A DNA stretch of 64,000 nucleotides from Zygnema cylindricum. Lineage: Eukaryota > Streptophyta > Zygnematophyceae > Zygnematales > Zygnemataceae. Both the position numbers and the translations under genes were made by a program. Positions 32,240 through 44,620 of this stretch are shown here, in pieces. Where the stretch lies: the NCBI GenBank assembly GCA_037447655.1, contig JBBHKE010002568.1:1-64000 (forward strand), given 5' to 3'. The first letter of the stretch is position 1. Every line of letters begins with the position of its first letter. The notes beneath the pieces are model-generated. The model was not told where the DNA came from and did not search any database. It saw only the letters and a program-made list of their open reading frames with translations.

Positions 32240-32461
32240 GGGTACAGCCTTGAGTCGCTATTAGCGTCAATGTTTTTTTCGCCACTTAAAATATCTTTTC
32301 TCCGTACGCACTTGCTGGATTTTCAATTTGAGACCGCCAATCGTAAGCTGAGAATCTTACCTTTCAATCGCAACCGTCAGATTCACACTCCGACTAGTGT
32401 GTACGGATAAGTCATGTTTTATGTGGCGAAAAAAGCATTGACGCTAATAGCGATTCGCGGT
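32240..32461 (+). mobile_element. M-related MITE with 31-bp inverted arms
   Basis: The arm at about 32255-32285 (TCGCTATTAGCGTCAATG then TTTTTTTCGCCAC) is the inverse of 32424-32454 with one mismatch. The outer parts carry the M-type GCTAATAGCGATTCGCGGTAG. The spacer of about 140 bp has no coding capacity. Confidence 0.75.
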
Positions 32462-32521
32462 AGTTAATTGAGCAATATCTTTTAATTTCGAAAGCCTCCA
32501 AATCTAAAGATGATTTTATTT

Positions 32522-32826
32522 CATAGTTCAAAAGTAGGTGAAAGTAGGCCCATACAATATGCCTATTGTATGCAAAACATACAATATGACCTTAAGACCC
32601 ATATTGTATTCCGACAAAATTGGACCAATTAAAACATCCGGACCAAAAATTGGTCCAATTAAAACATTCAGGCCAAATTATTTTGTTTACACCGTCAGAT
32701 TCGGAAAATCGGACGGTCTCTGATCAAAGAAGCGATCTAAAAAGATCACATGAAAAGCCCGTAACACAACTTACGATAAAGGCGCCGACCAAAGGCCTAC
32801 CAAAAAACGCCTACTTTTGAACTATG
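32522..32826 (+). mobile_element. Family B TIR element, copy 2
   Basis: It begins CATAGTTCAAAAGTAGGTG and ends GCCTACTTTTGAACTATG. The flanks TTTTATTT and TTTTACTT form an 8-bp target duplication with one change. It is the shortest copy (305 bp) and carries a local duplication around TTGGTCCAATTAAAACAT. Confidence 0.88.
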
Positions 32827-35630
32827 TTTTACTTCCAGCAGTACACCATCTCGGCACAAACTATAACTGAAATGTACTATTGTTGACGACAGTTAAAAAG
32901 GTTCGAGATGAAAATCCGTACGGAATTCAACCATAATAAACTCTAAGCAAAATTAAAAATTCGAAACTGCAAGCTGCAAAAACAAATACACACAAAACTA
33001 GACACAACTTCATACCGTCCAAGAAACTGCCGATTTTTTCTTTTTTCACAAGTTTTTTGTTTGTGTTTCTGTTTTTCCCGTATTTTTTTTTTCTTTATGT
33101 CTGTACCACGCGCGAATTATGAATGGCAGAAATATAATACGGCTCATAAAATGGAACCACCATCGTTTCATTTTTCAAAAAGAGTGTCGCACGTGCCGCC
33201 AATGGTCCCAATGGAGCCACAAACCCCTAGAGTCCAGAATTCTGGTTTCGCCGCGGCCAATGATTGGGATGTTATAATTAAATGAAACTCCCTTCGAGAC
33301 TTTTACACACGTGCGCCTCTACTCCACCATTCGTCAGCAGGTCACTATTTGGGTCATCGGATGACTGGGATATTTTGTTGACCGTCGATATCAAATACGT
33401 ACAACCAAGTGCCTAGGAAACGACAGCACGATAAATTACCCTTCAATTCCGTACAATGCAGTGGTCATACGACGACCGGAAGGTTCTGTACGGTTGCCTG
33501 ATGGAACCCTGGTCAAAAGGAAGTCCGAATCATCGACCTTGGCAAGCCGACAAAGCAGTCCAAATTGCAGAATCTAAAAATCTGATTTTCGTATCCAGCA
33601 TACGAGTGCTGCTAATCACTATTGCAGTTTTGGACTTCAGGGATAACGACAAATATCCTTTCACGTAAGATATCCCTTCGGTATGTCGTCCGGCAATCAA
33701 ATGCAGCAGATGAGGATCTTTAAATATTTATTCGAAGCAAGTGGACAAATTCCACTGCGGTTGAGAGCCAGAAAACGACAAATATGACAGGCAAAGACAG
33801 ACTGTCAAAAACTGCCAGGGATGGAAACCAGGTCCAGCGCATCAGATATCGTAGTCACCTATGGAAAGTTGGAAACACGCACGAGGCAGATTTTTCGGGA
33901 GCTAAACGTATACACGTGGCAGTCAAAAGTCGTCACGAAGGGTGGAAACGGGCCTGACACCGAAATACAAAATGTTGGACGGTGAAACTGTTTTGGACGA
34001 CAGGATCTCAGTAACGTAGTTACAGACCGGCGATGTAGTTTTTTAGTACGGAAATTTGTACTGCCGGAAGGTTAAACTTTACAGACGGCCGCTAGTTTTG
34101 CAGTGAGGAAGTTAGGGTTTTGAAACCGGCCAAGGCGTTCGCGTCTACACCCCGTCACATGATCGCACGCGTCATTTCGCGGAGAGTTCGTGACCCTTCG
34201 CGCTGACGCCTTCGAAAGTCGGTGGACGCAAACAAACGTGCTGGGTTGCAATGCCGTACATCAAAACCCTAAAAGACAAAATTACGTATACTCGCCAACA
34301 AAAAGAAAAAACAAAACATTTTTTTTTCTCTTCTGAACTTCTTAACATTTTTCTCCATATATTTCCTTTATATCTCCATATTACAAATTCTTAGCACTAT
34401 ATTATACAATTTTCCGTCAATTCGTACTATACCTTCATAAGGATTATAACACAGAAAATATGGAAAACCGAAACCCTACAAATTGAAAAAACGTTAAAAC
34501 GGGTTAAGAGCCATTTTCAAAACGGTTGTCGCTCTTGATGCCCATGGGAGCATACTTCATTATGATAAATTGTCGAATTATAATTTTAGCAAAGTGCGAA
34601 AAATACGCTTAGCGTTTCCGGCAGGAGGCTTAGCTTTTAGCTTCGGGACAACTTACGCACTGAATATGATCTGATGGAAATTTCCCCCTTTCCAGAATAC
34701 GACAGAGCTGCGAATCCCCCCAAGTACTCCACACCCGTTTGTATCCACTGGGATGTGAGCGAATTATTGCTGCCATATCCATATAGCGACAAAATGAACC
34801 CAGAACCACTGTACGAAAAGAAACGGCATTGCAAGAAGAATAACTGCCGGCAAACACAAAGCTCCAGATGACACGTCAGCGACACTTTAGTTTAAAGTAC
34901 ATATTTCCATCGCGAGGCTGATGGTCAAAGTATTTTGTTTTTATGTTAGGAACATCATAAGAAGACCGTACGGTACTGTTTTTTTCAGTCCTCAGTTAAT
35001 TTTTGTCGGTAATGCGCTAGGCGACAGGCTGGGCGAGTCAGACTCGACGACCTCGGAAAGATTTGCCCGAAGTCAACGCCTTTCCGTCGGACAGCGTCGC
35101 AGAATTATGTCGCATATTGTCGCAGGGAGTTGTAATGTCTTGCTGGTCGCTGGATTACTTCGTCGCCTGGTCGCTCTCATCAAAGCGACAAAACCAGATG
35201 TTTACAGATTTTGAATACGTCATTCAAGCATTGATCACAGATAAGACAAAAAACGTCACATGAGACTTTTGCGGAATCAGTTACAATTTGCACGCACGTA
35301 CGGAAAAGACGATTGAACTTTGTTATTTCCGTACGATACCACGCAAAGTTCCAAAAGGTTGAAGTCAATCTCAAAGAAAATCACGTGCACCATAAACTGA
35401 TATCGTTTAGAATGTTAAGAGCAGACACGTGCGAAGCACGTTATTGAAATGTCACGTGTTACGGAATCCTGAGGTCCGTCATAACAATACACGTGGCATC
35501 CATCCTGATGCACTCGAGAGCGGTTTTATTTTACACAATTTTAATCAACCCGACTTTTTTGTGGCTGCCAATAGAAAAATGTCGACGGCAGTCAAGCTAC
35601 CTGAATCGGCGCTTCATTAAAGGCGATAGG
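32827..35630. other. Intergenic, nothing recognised
   Basis: 2.8 kb without a recognisable gene. Small frames at 33061, 34630-34885 and 34921-35214 give no known motif, and GTACGG/CCGTAC words are frequent. It may be old repeat DNA. Confidence 0.35.
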
Positions 35631-35638
35631 GTTTTGAC

Positions 35639-36119
35639 CATAGTTGTTCACGGCGTTTAGTGCGAACGATTTAATCGCGACGAATTATACGTAACAAACG
35701 CATTGAACCTTTAGAAAAAATCGTAGAAATCGTTAATGAATTTTCGTCCGTACTATACCGTACATGTAAACAAAAATAAATTTCACATATACCGCAGTTT
35801 GTACCATTTTCGTACATTTCCGTATCTTCTCATAATATCCCATACATTTTTCGTACAATTCCGTACATTTACGTAAAATTTCTGTTCAGTTAACCGGACA
35901 GAAAGTACTACGAAGTGCAACGTATCTTTTCGTCAAATTTCGTACATATACCGTACAAAACCGTACAGCTATCGTAAAATAACGTACAGTTTCCGTGAAT
36001 CAGCCGGCCAATTTACTGGACAGAAAGTACATCGCGTTTTTTTCCAATTCATTCAAAAGTCACGAATTATACGTTTTAATCGGAAAAAAGGAAAAAATAG
36101 CGCGATTTGAACAACTATG
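35639..36119 (-). mobile_element. Family A TIR element, copy 2
   Basis: It starts CATAGTTGTTCACGGCG and ends GATTTGAACAACTATG, reversed relative to copy 1. The flanks are GTTTTGAC at 35631-35638 and 36120-36127, a perfect 8-bp duplication. The right-hand duplicate is also the left duplicate of the adjacent B element. Confidence 0.92.
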
Positions 36120-36127
36120 GTTTTGAC

Positions 36128-36701
36128 CATAGTTCAAAAGTACGTAAAACTTACAATACTACCTTAAGACCCATATTGTATTGGCCGCAAAATGAAATAA
36201 AATAGTAACAGGGTTAAGTTGCACATGGTTCGATTGAGAACTAAACGTCATGTCTAAATTTGAAAAAAAAAAAGGACAAAAAAATATTTTTCTGTGAGTT
36301 TTGACCGACTTTTTATTTAAACCGTCAGATTCGGACAATCTGGCGGTCTTTTAAACCGTCAGATTCGGACGATCTGGCGGTCTTTGATGAAAGTAACGAT
36401 CTAAGAAGATCACATGAAATGCCCATAACACAACTTACGACAGGACTATCGTCAGATTCGTCCGCAAGTTTTTTTTTCCCGGTTTTTTTTCCAACGCAAT
36501 GTCATCCTACACCGTGTCAGTTCGCTAAAATATTTCGTTCGGCGGCGTGCGCTGTACTATGATCATACGTCAGATTCGTACGCTCGTACAGGGGTGTGCA
36601 CAACTCACACACATACAGTATGCCTACGTTGCGCGAGTTTTGTGCCAAGCTTTGTGCGCCTACCAAAGGCCTACCTTAAAAACGCCTACTTTTGAACTAT
36701 G
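36128..36701 (+). mobile_element. Family B TIR element, copy 3
   Basis: It begins CATAGTTCAAAAGTACGT and ends GCCTACTTTTGAACTATG. The flanks are GTTTTGAC at 36120-36127 and 36702-36709. It abuts A copy 2 and shares its target octamer. An internal tandem duplication of about 41 bases (TTTAAACCGTCAGATTCGGA region) lies at about 36310-36385. Confidence 0.92.
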
Positions 36702-36805
36702 GTTTTGACAAAGGAGGCATTCGAGCTCGCAGGTTGCTTCCTGTAAACAAATTGTTCGTATTTAAATCAGTTTTGTGAGTACTTTTCAAAGTTTTGAACT
36801 GTTAC

Positions 36806-37287
36806 CGTTGTTGTTCAAATCGTGCGGTTTTTTCCTTTTTTACGGTTGAAACTTATAATTCGTGACTGTTGAAAAAATCGCAAAAAACTGCGATGTACTT
36901 TTTTTCTAGTAAACTAAATGGACAATTTATGGCAACTGTATGGCAATTTACGTTAACTGTACGGTTATTTACGGGAATGTACGGAAATTAACGAAAATAT
37001 ACGCTGCACGTATTAGTACTTTCTGTCCGGTAAATTGAACAGGAATTTCACGGATAATGTACGGATTTTTATTGTTCATGTATGGACAATTTGGAAAAGG
37101 ACGTTGCAGTGTCACACTATTTGCGTGCGATAAGTTTGAAATGTGTATGAAGGTACAAACATGTACGAAATTGTATGAACATAAATTCATTAATGATTTT
37201 TACGATTTTTTCAAATCGTTCAATGCGTTTGTTACATATAATTCGTCACGATTGAATCGTTCGCACTAAACCGTTTGAACAACTATG
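36806..37287 (+). mobile_element. Family A TIR element, copy 3
   Basis: The left end CGTTGTTGTTCAAATCG is slightly altered from CATAGTTGTTCAAATCG. The right end is GTTTGAACAACTATG. Perfect 8-bp duplications ACTGTTAC lie at 36798-36805 and 37288-37295. Length 482 bp, no coding capacity. Confidence 0.9.
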
Positions 37288-37295
37288 ACTGTTAC

Positions 37296-38479
37296 AGAAA
37301 AACAAATTTAAAACAGTTATAAGTAAACTACACCGTGAATCTTTACTAGTGTTAATGACACTAATTCAGCACCCCCATATTTTGTCCCTCGAACCTTAAA
37401 TAGAATTAAAATTTTTAATTTTACTTTAACGCAGATAAGGGTGCTGTTCCATTATCGTTAATGACTCTAATTTGGGTGTATCCTAAATAGTGCGGTGTAC
37501 GAAATATATTATTTTGTACAATTTTTGTCCTTAATTAAGTACAAAAGACCAAATTACAAAACAAAATTTAGAATAACTTTGTGGACGAGTGAGTGTGCCC
37601 TAAAAGATAAGGGACAAAATTAAATCGCGCAAGCCCGTTCGCACGTGTTACGACGTCGACAATGCGAACGCAACATAAGATTTGGACGTTAGAAAAAATA
37701 TAATCTACACTAGTTACATATTGTTAACATATATACATTATGCTAATACTTAATACACTTAAAGCTCACGCTATTTTGAGGCTAATTGACTCTATTTGTG
37801 GTCGCGTAAAAAAAACACAAAAAAAGTTACGCTATTTTAGGATAACAAAATTAGTAGCGTAAACATTTCACAGTAATATTTGGCAAAAATTTGGTAAAAG
37901 ACTAAAAAAAGCGTAAAATACAACATTTTATAGGGAATTGCTAATCACAATCACATTTTTTGTTGCGCACAGGTAGTTGCGTCAGCTTGACAAAATTAAA
38001 ATTTTTAAGTACACATTAGTACAAGTTACGTACGGTTGAGTTAAGATTTGACTGTCACTTTATTTCGCAGGAACTATTTGGCTTCAATTGTAAATCAACG
38101 CCCGTTACACGCGCATTTGACCGTGTCTTATTTTATCATGCCCGTTTATCATGGGCATGGACCGTGTCTTATTTATCAAAACGTCTTAGTAGAGTTGTAC
38201 AATTCAAGTTGTCCGTACGGAAATTTGTAGACGAGACCCAAATCAGCACAACGATTGGCGGAAAATCGAGCAAAGCATTTATAACACAAAATCGTACTTG
38301 TTGAAAAAGACGGCTAGCTTTTGAACTGCTAGCATCCTATAACCGGAAGGTCACGAACGAAGGATTGACGACTGGAAACTCTTTAGTGTACGTGGCGACT
38401 TTATCTTAATTCATTGACAAAATCGAGCAGCCAAGATCTGACGGTCAAAAAGGATTGCCAGGAGAGTAATTTGAAAGTA
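37296..38479. other. Intergenic with one M-type end
   Basis: An M-family left end (AACTACACCGTGAATCTTTA) lies at 37325. The rest is AT-rich and no gene is recognised. Confidence 0.4.
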
Positions 38480-38615
38480 AACCGTTTGTTGACGTTAGCA
38501 AAGAGACAAAACTACCCGTTTGCCGACGTAAATCAAGGGACAAAGCTACCTGTTTGTTGACGTGGGCCGAGGGACAAAACTACTTGTTCGGTGACGTCGG
38601 CCGGGAGACATGCCT
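38480..38615 (+). repeat. 34-bp tandem repeat, four copies
   Basis: The units start at about 38480, 38514, 38548 and 38582, close to ACCTGTTTGTTGACGTGGGC followed by CGAGGGACAAAACT. They are imperfect and no coding frame persists through them. Confidence 0.8.
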
Positions 38616-39601
38616 TTTAGGGGTGTAGACGAACAAAAGGTCGACCTATTTAAAGTGTTTCAAACGGACGACCAAAGGTCTATAATTTGTATAAAGATTT
38701 GCTCTCGCATGACGGAGCGCGTTTTTATCATTTAGTTTCATCGACATTTATAAGCGGGTCTGTTTTGTTATCTTGTACGAAGGTTACTTTGTTTCGTGCG
38801 AGTTAATTTATCCATATCACGCCATCCTTTAATTTGCGTTTAAGTTTATCGTAACGCTTCACGATTAGATTACAATTTTGCGGCTAAGTTGAATGCCAAC
38901 GTGTGCACGCATAGTGGAGCTCACGTGAAGTGAGAAAGTGCCTGCGTGCGGCACTTTTATTTACATGTGGTTGTCGCAGATTTGGTACTCGTAAACCTTG
39001 GTTGGCTGCGTGAATTATTGGTTTTTTTACGACGGTCGACGTTCGCCGTTCGCAAGCGACATTTTTTTAACCGGTTGTTACAATATTTATTAAGTCAAAG
39101 ATGTTTGACGGATTAACAGTCAAATCTAAATTCACGTGTATGTAACTCGTACTAATGTGTGGTTAAAATGTACAATTTTTGTCAAGTTGACGCAACTACT
39201 TGCGCGCACATATATTGTCAGTGCGATTAACAATTCCCACTTTACATTCATATTTTAACACGCTTACATAAACATGTCAGTTATTAGTTTAACGTAAAAT
39301 GCGTAGGGCATACAATAATAGTTATTCCTTTTCGACGTATCACCTCGATACAATGCCCAACTGCGACTTTATCAATTTTTTGATACAAAGGTGAAAGCTT
39401 CGTCAACGCTCCCAAATTTAGGGTTTTTATTACTGTTTGTTATGGGTTTCTATTTTTTATGGTCAACAATTCACTTCTAGGATTTTACGATTACACATGG
39501 AGGAACAAATTGGACATGAACGTCATCATCATGGAGTCTCATCTTTCACAAGGATTAAAAACGAAGAAAAATAGTGTAATTTATAAACATATTTTTATTA
39601 T
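38616..39601. other. Intergenic, nothing recognised
   Basis: Spacer before the pyrimidine array. No recognisable gene or repeat boundary. Confidence 0.4.
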
Positions 39602-40635
39602 TTCCCCCCTCCCTCTCATTATCCCTCTCCTTTTCCCTCTCTTTTCCTTGTCCCTTTCCTTTTCTTTTCCCTCTACGTCTCCTTATCCCTCCCCTTCTTA
39701 GTCTCCTCTCCCTCTCCAATCCCCTTTCCCTTTTTATCTCCCTCTCCCTCCCCCTCTCAATCCCCTTTCCCTTTTTATCTCCCTCTCCCTCCCCCTCTCA
39801 ATCTTACTCTACTCTCACTCTCTCTATATCTACCTCCCAATCTACCTCCCAATCTGCCCCTCTTCCACAGCCGACCTTGCAATCTACCCCAGTCGACCTT
39901 GCAATCTGCCCCTCCTTCATAGTCGACCTCTCCCTCCCATTTTTTCTTTGTTTTCTTCTCCCTCTCTCTCACTATCACTCGCCATCTCCATCTCAATCTC
40001 CCATGCCCCCCTCCCTCCCCCTCTCCCTTTCAATATGTCTCTAACTCTCCCTCTTCCTCCCCCTTAATTTGCAACTCCCTTGTTCCTCTCCCTCTCTGTT
40101 TGCCTCTCAATCCCCCTCTTTTTTTTGCCTCCTCTCTCCCTCTCCCATTTAATTTGCCTCTCCACCTCCCTCTCCCTCTTGGTTTGCCTCTCCTCCCCCT
40201 CTTCCACTATATACTTCTCTCTCCCACTCCTATCCCTCTCCGTATCCCTCTCCCTCTATCTAGCTCCCCATTTCTCTACCCCTCTCCCTCTCGGTTTTCC
40301 TCTCCCTACTCTTTTTGTGAGTTCCTTTCTTCCTCCCTCTCCCTCTCTTTATAGATTTTCCTCTCCTTCCCCTTTGTCTTTTGTTTGCCTCTCCTTTTCC
40401 CTCTTCCTCTCATTTTTTCTCCTAATCTTCCTTTCCCTCTCCCTCATCGTCTCCCTTTCAATCCACCACTCGCTCTCTTTTATTCTCTCCCTCTCAATTT
40501 GCTGTTACCTCTCCCTCTCCGTTTCCCTTTCCCTCCCAATCTCCCTCTATTTCTCTCACATTTTGCCTCTCCCACTCTTTCCTCTCACTTTTTGTACCTT
40601 ACCCTATGTCTCTCCCTCTCCTTCTCGGTTTTCTT
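39602..40635 (+). repeat. CCCTCT-type pyrimidine array, part 1
   Basis: About 1 kb of imperfect CTCCCTCT/CAATCTCCCTCTCC units, almost free of purines on this strand. A local duplication of about 55 bases is visible near 39715-39800. It stops where retrotransposon G begins (TGATACGAAC) and resumes at 45292. The long Leu/Pro/Ser frames across it are not genes. Confidence 0.85.
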
Positions 40636-41268
40636 TGATACGAACAAAAGTCAATCAGAGTGCGCTCACAATTACTCAAGTTTCACAATTTGGAAGCGAA
40701 ATTGAAATTAAATCAAACATTACAAACGCATTGAAAACTCAAATTCCAAGACAGAGACGAATTGAATACTCAACAAAATAAAATCATGTTATCTCAATTC
40801 CTTACTCAAACATTAAACTAACATTGCTTATACAATTCGCTCTCTTAATTGATTACACCACCCTTACACGGTGGCTTTAACTTAGCCGCAGTAACAATGT
40901 ACAACACTATCTCTATAAGCGTCAAAATGATCTTGGACGCAATCATGGTGCAACACAAAATAAAACTACTAGAAACAAATCTGAATAGTCTTATCCGGAA
41001 ACTTAACTTACACGAAACAAAACTATTTGACGTACGTCGGATGAAACCAAACTTCACGAAGTACCGTAGAAAAATTCAAATGAAACAAAACAAAACAAAT
41101 CAAATCGAATCTAATCTTGTACACGTGAAACAAACACGTACGAAAGTACAAAATCAAGTTAAATGAAACAAAGCCAAATACGTGAATTGACGCGCGACCA
41201 TATCTAAACCACAATCATTATAAACCAATACTATGTAAACAAAGATTCACACATTGCAATTCCTAACA
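40636..41268 (-). repeat. 3' LTR of copia element G
   Basis: On the minus strand it begins TGTTAGGAATTGC, immediately after the purine tract, and ends in ATCA. It is colinear with 44621-45291, sharing AACATTGCTTATACAATTC, GCTTT-ACTTAGCCGCAG-TACAAT and GTGATGCAACACAAAAT-type blocks, but clearly diverged. Confidence 0.85.
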
Positions 41269-41329
41269 ACCCCCCTCTCAATGTTGAATCTATACTAATT
41301 CTTACTCAAAACTCAAAATTATCCTAACT

Positions 41330-42600
41330 TGGCCTTGCTTCCATAAAAACATCATACGTAACAACCTTTGTTAACATGTCACCTACTTCTTCACCAGTTG
41401 GCACAAAATGAACTCAATGTCGCCAACCTTTATTAAGTCTCTCACAAAATGCCATTGAATCCAAATGTGCTTAGTCCTCTTATGAAACATTGGATTTTAG
41501 CTAATGCAATACTTGACATAATATTATAAATCACAATTTCTAACTTACTCAACATTTTTCTCAACCAATTTGAAGCTTCCGCAACGTTGCAAGCCGCCAT
41601 GTAGTCGGCCTCCGTCGATCTCAAAGGCCACTATAGGTTGAAGTCTCGAAATGCATGAAATCACACCTCCACATAAACGCAAGCATAACTGGATGTGGAC
41701 TTTCTTGTGTCGAAGTCTCCACCCCAAACAAAATCGTAATATCTAAAACAATCTTACTCTAAATCCGCCTTTTAAACTTAACCATAAATTAAAGTTTCAA
41801 CCAAATATCCAAAAATCTTGTAACACTCTCCCAATGATACTTTATAGGTGCTTGAAAATATTTACTCACGATACCAACAGCTGCCGAAATATCAAGTCTA
41901 GTTCGAACACTAAGATACACCAAATAACCAACTGCTTTTCTATAAAACACATCAATGGCTGGCTTACTTTTTGCTTTACTCAACTGAACTCTAGGATCCA
42001 AAGGTGTTCTCAAAAACTTAACATTCAGCATACAAAATCTAGCTGAGACTTGCGTACAATATTGTTCCTAACTAAGTTTCAACGAACCTGACTCATATTT
42101 TATCACCTCAACACCAAAGTGTACCTCGCTTCTCCTAACTCTGTAACTTTGAAGAATTAACTAAAAAAACATTTTACTTCTTCAATCCTTTCAAAACTAT
42201 ATGAAATCATAATAAAATCATCAACATATAAGCCTAAAATAATTGATAAGCTCCTTCTCCTTTCACATATACACCTAAATCGGAAAATGTACAAACAAAG
42301 CCAAAATCCAAAAGTACCTGATGAAGATAAGCATACCATGTCTTTCATGCTTGCTTAAGTCCATAAAGGGTCCTCTTCATCTTCCATATGTCTTCAGGTT
42401 TGCCCGAAACTCCTTCTGTAATCTTTATATAAACTTCTTCTTCCACCTTTCTATTTAGAAAAGCCGTTTCCACATCAATTTTGTGGAAACGCTTTCTCTT
42501 AACAGCAGCAATCGCAACAATCATCTTTAAAGTATCAAACTTAACTACAGGTACGTTGTTTCTGTTTATTCTATTTTTTATTTCTGCTGAATACCATTAC
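41330..42600 (-). pseudogene. Decayed RT and RNase H of copia element G
   Basis: Minus-strand pieces in several frames: VAIAAVKRKRFHKIDVETAF and a WKMKRTLYGLKQA end of the RT front part (about 42340-42560), then AVGYLVYLSVRTRLDISAAV (41789-42031) and RNase H pieces near 41440-41640. Stops and frameshifts are frequent, and the YVDD motif is worn to YMLMILL-type sequence near 42215. Confidence 0.8.
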
Positions 42601-42786
42601 ATATTGATCTTGCTTTATATTTGATAATTTCACTTGATGCACCAGTCTTAGTTTTAAACTCCAATTTATAATCACTAACTTTGATATTTAATGATTGCTT
42701 TCATTTTTTTGTGGTCTAACCCACTTTAAATTACTTTGTAAACAATCAAATACATAACTTTCTCGAAATTGATTACCTACTCTATC

Positions 42787-43332
42787 TTAGAAAACTATTA
42801 TTCCATTTTCAAACAAGGTTAATCTACCACCATCATTTTCTATCCAAACAATACTAACAAGGTTTACAACTCCATTAGAAAAATATAAAGTGTTGTTAAG
42901 ATTTTTTTTCCTTATAACAATTTCACCATTCACATTTTTGACAAGTAAATCTAATGTGACGATTCCCACTATATCTATTCGGACTACATGTCCACTAGCA
43001 ACCGTGATGGTTTTACAAAGTGTAAACTCTCCGAACTCTGTAAACAAACTCGGATAAGTATAAACATGATGAGTTGCTCCTGAATCCAATCTTTAAAATT
43101 TTGACTCCATATGCAGAATTTGACAACAACATTTCCATCTTTTTGCATCATCACAAAAAGTTGAGAGACTTATCGCCTTAGTCGTCATTGAAGTTTGAAT
43201 AGTGTGTTTGATGTCTTTCTCCTTGTGATTGGCCAAATCTTTCACCACCTCGTCCTCGTTATCCACTTTGACCATTTTCTCTTTTTGAGTAGTAAAATGA
43301 TCCACCTCCATTTCATTGAAAAAATTGAGCAC
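42787..43332 (-). pseudogene. Protease region of copia element G
   Basis: The frame 42787-43089 has the aspartic protease start LDSGATHHVYT and the usual following text ending in VNLVSIVWIEND. The frame upstream (43093-43332) is an acidic/lysine-rich spacer. A stop separates them. Little of the following GAG-pre-integrase and none of the integrase catalytic core can be seen before the RT pieces begin. Confidence 0.75.
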
Positions 43333-43389
43333 TAATAGGTCTTTATTTCTAACAAATATTGCGTTGCTTTTCCGTATCTAGAAAGTTAA

Positions 43390-43789
43390 TAGCCATATGT
43401 CTTTGGTTCTTACAATCAAAACAAATTACTAGACTTTGATCTCCATGACCTCTTTCAAAACCTCAATATAGAAAATCGTTTCTACCCCATCCTGATCTAA
43501 ATCGTCCTCTACCTCCGCGACCACGTAGAGAATATACCTCAAGTGTACCAGTGAGGTTTACATTTACATTTCCACTATTTCCAAATCCTCTACTATCTTT
43601 CTCTTTACTTTTCTCTGCATCTTTTAGAAGGTTAATAGCATAATCAAAAGTGGGGTTTATCGTGGCATCAAAATTAAATGATAATTCTTTTAGAGTCACA
43701 AAAACTTTTTCATTTTTTGGAGGAGTTTTCCAACGCTTTTCAGCTGTTTTATCAAAATATTTCAATTTTGCTTTTGCATAGAGACACAT
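43390..43789 (-). pseudogene. Gag C-terminal part of copia element G
   Basis: It contains VFVTLKELSFNFDATINPTF and an RGRGGRGRFRSGWGRNDF basic tail. Further on, CFDCKNQRHMAINF is a damaged CCHC knuckle in which G-H has become R-H. This part reads on the minus strand, the same as the protease and RT. Confidence 0.65.
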
Positions 43790-43922
43790 GAATAATTATG
43801 AGCACATTATCAATTGTTATAATACTATCAATTTATCAGAGCAATGTTCATTTCATTGAGATTTAAGTTAGGAATCAATAAAACATTGAGAGTTTATAAG
43901 TTATGGGTAGAGAAATTCACCT

Positions 43923-44597
43923 ATGACCTTGAGAGATAAGAAGCTCATAGAAGACAAGCGGAAAGAGGAGGACACAACAAAGGAGGAAGGCAAAGTCAGT
44001 TTTGGAGTTGGGGAATCGGAGAAGCTCTCAATGGCGAAAGAGAGTCTCACTATTCAATTTGATCCAACTACTATGGAGGAACTTTATAAATTTCTCAAGG
44101 CAAAAAATAAAGGGCAATCATACGGTAAAACTCCTACCTTTGGTGGCAATTTAGATGATGAGAGTTCTAAAAAGAAAGTTGAAAAGGAAAAAAATGAAGT
44201 ACCTTTCTTTGATGATGATGATGGGACTGATTCATGTGAAGAGTCAAATTATGAAGTGTCTTCGAAAACTATCACGTTTAATGGAAATAATTATGCTATA
44301 TGTAAGAGATTTATTCAAGGAACTTTTACTCTAAAGAAAATGTGGAAAGTACTTACAAGAGAAGAGAAAAGACCTTTAGATGCAAAAGGAAGTAAAAAGT
44401 GGGATGCTAAAGATATGGCAACTATGACTCCTTTACTTCAGAATAACATTAGTTCAGTTCATGAGCATCTTTTAACACATGATATAGCTCATTTTGTTGA
44501 ACTCATTTATAAAATTTGTATGAGAAAGGATTTGCAACTAAATTTGATTATGTCTTTCAAGACTTATATTCAATTTAGGATGAGGAGTAATGAGTAG
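43923..44597 (+). pseudogene. Gag N-terminal part of element G, inverted
   Basis: A 224-residue open frame on the plus strand, opposite to the rest of G. It has a charged N-terminal half and then the copia gag core: FNGNNYAICKRFIQGTFTLK, KKMWKVLTREE, LLQNNISSVHEHLLTHDIA. Its C-terminal end, not its start, lies next to the PBS and 5' LTR, so the segment of about 0.7 kb appears flipped. It could instead be part of a second element. The frame is intact but ends before the gag C-terminal half. Confidence 0.7.
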
Positions 44598-44620
44598 ATT
44601 GATGATACTCTAATACCAAT

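Noticed and set aside
31000-35260. Possible host exons in the GTACGG-rich region
   Set aside because: No frame shows a recognisable domain, splice-consistent series or codon pattern. Reported as unrecognised DNA instead.
40080-40781. Long Leu/Ser/Pro-rich frame on the plus strand (233 codons)
   Set aside because: It is a readout of the CCCTCT array. All three frames are open for long distances and none has domain character.
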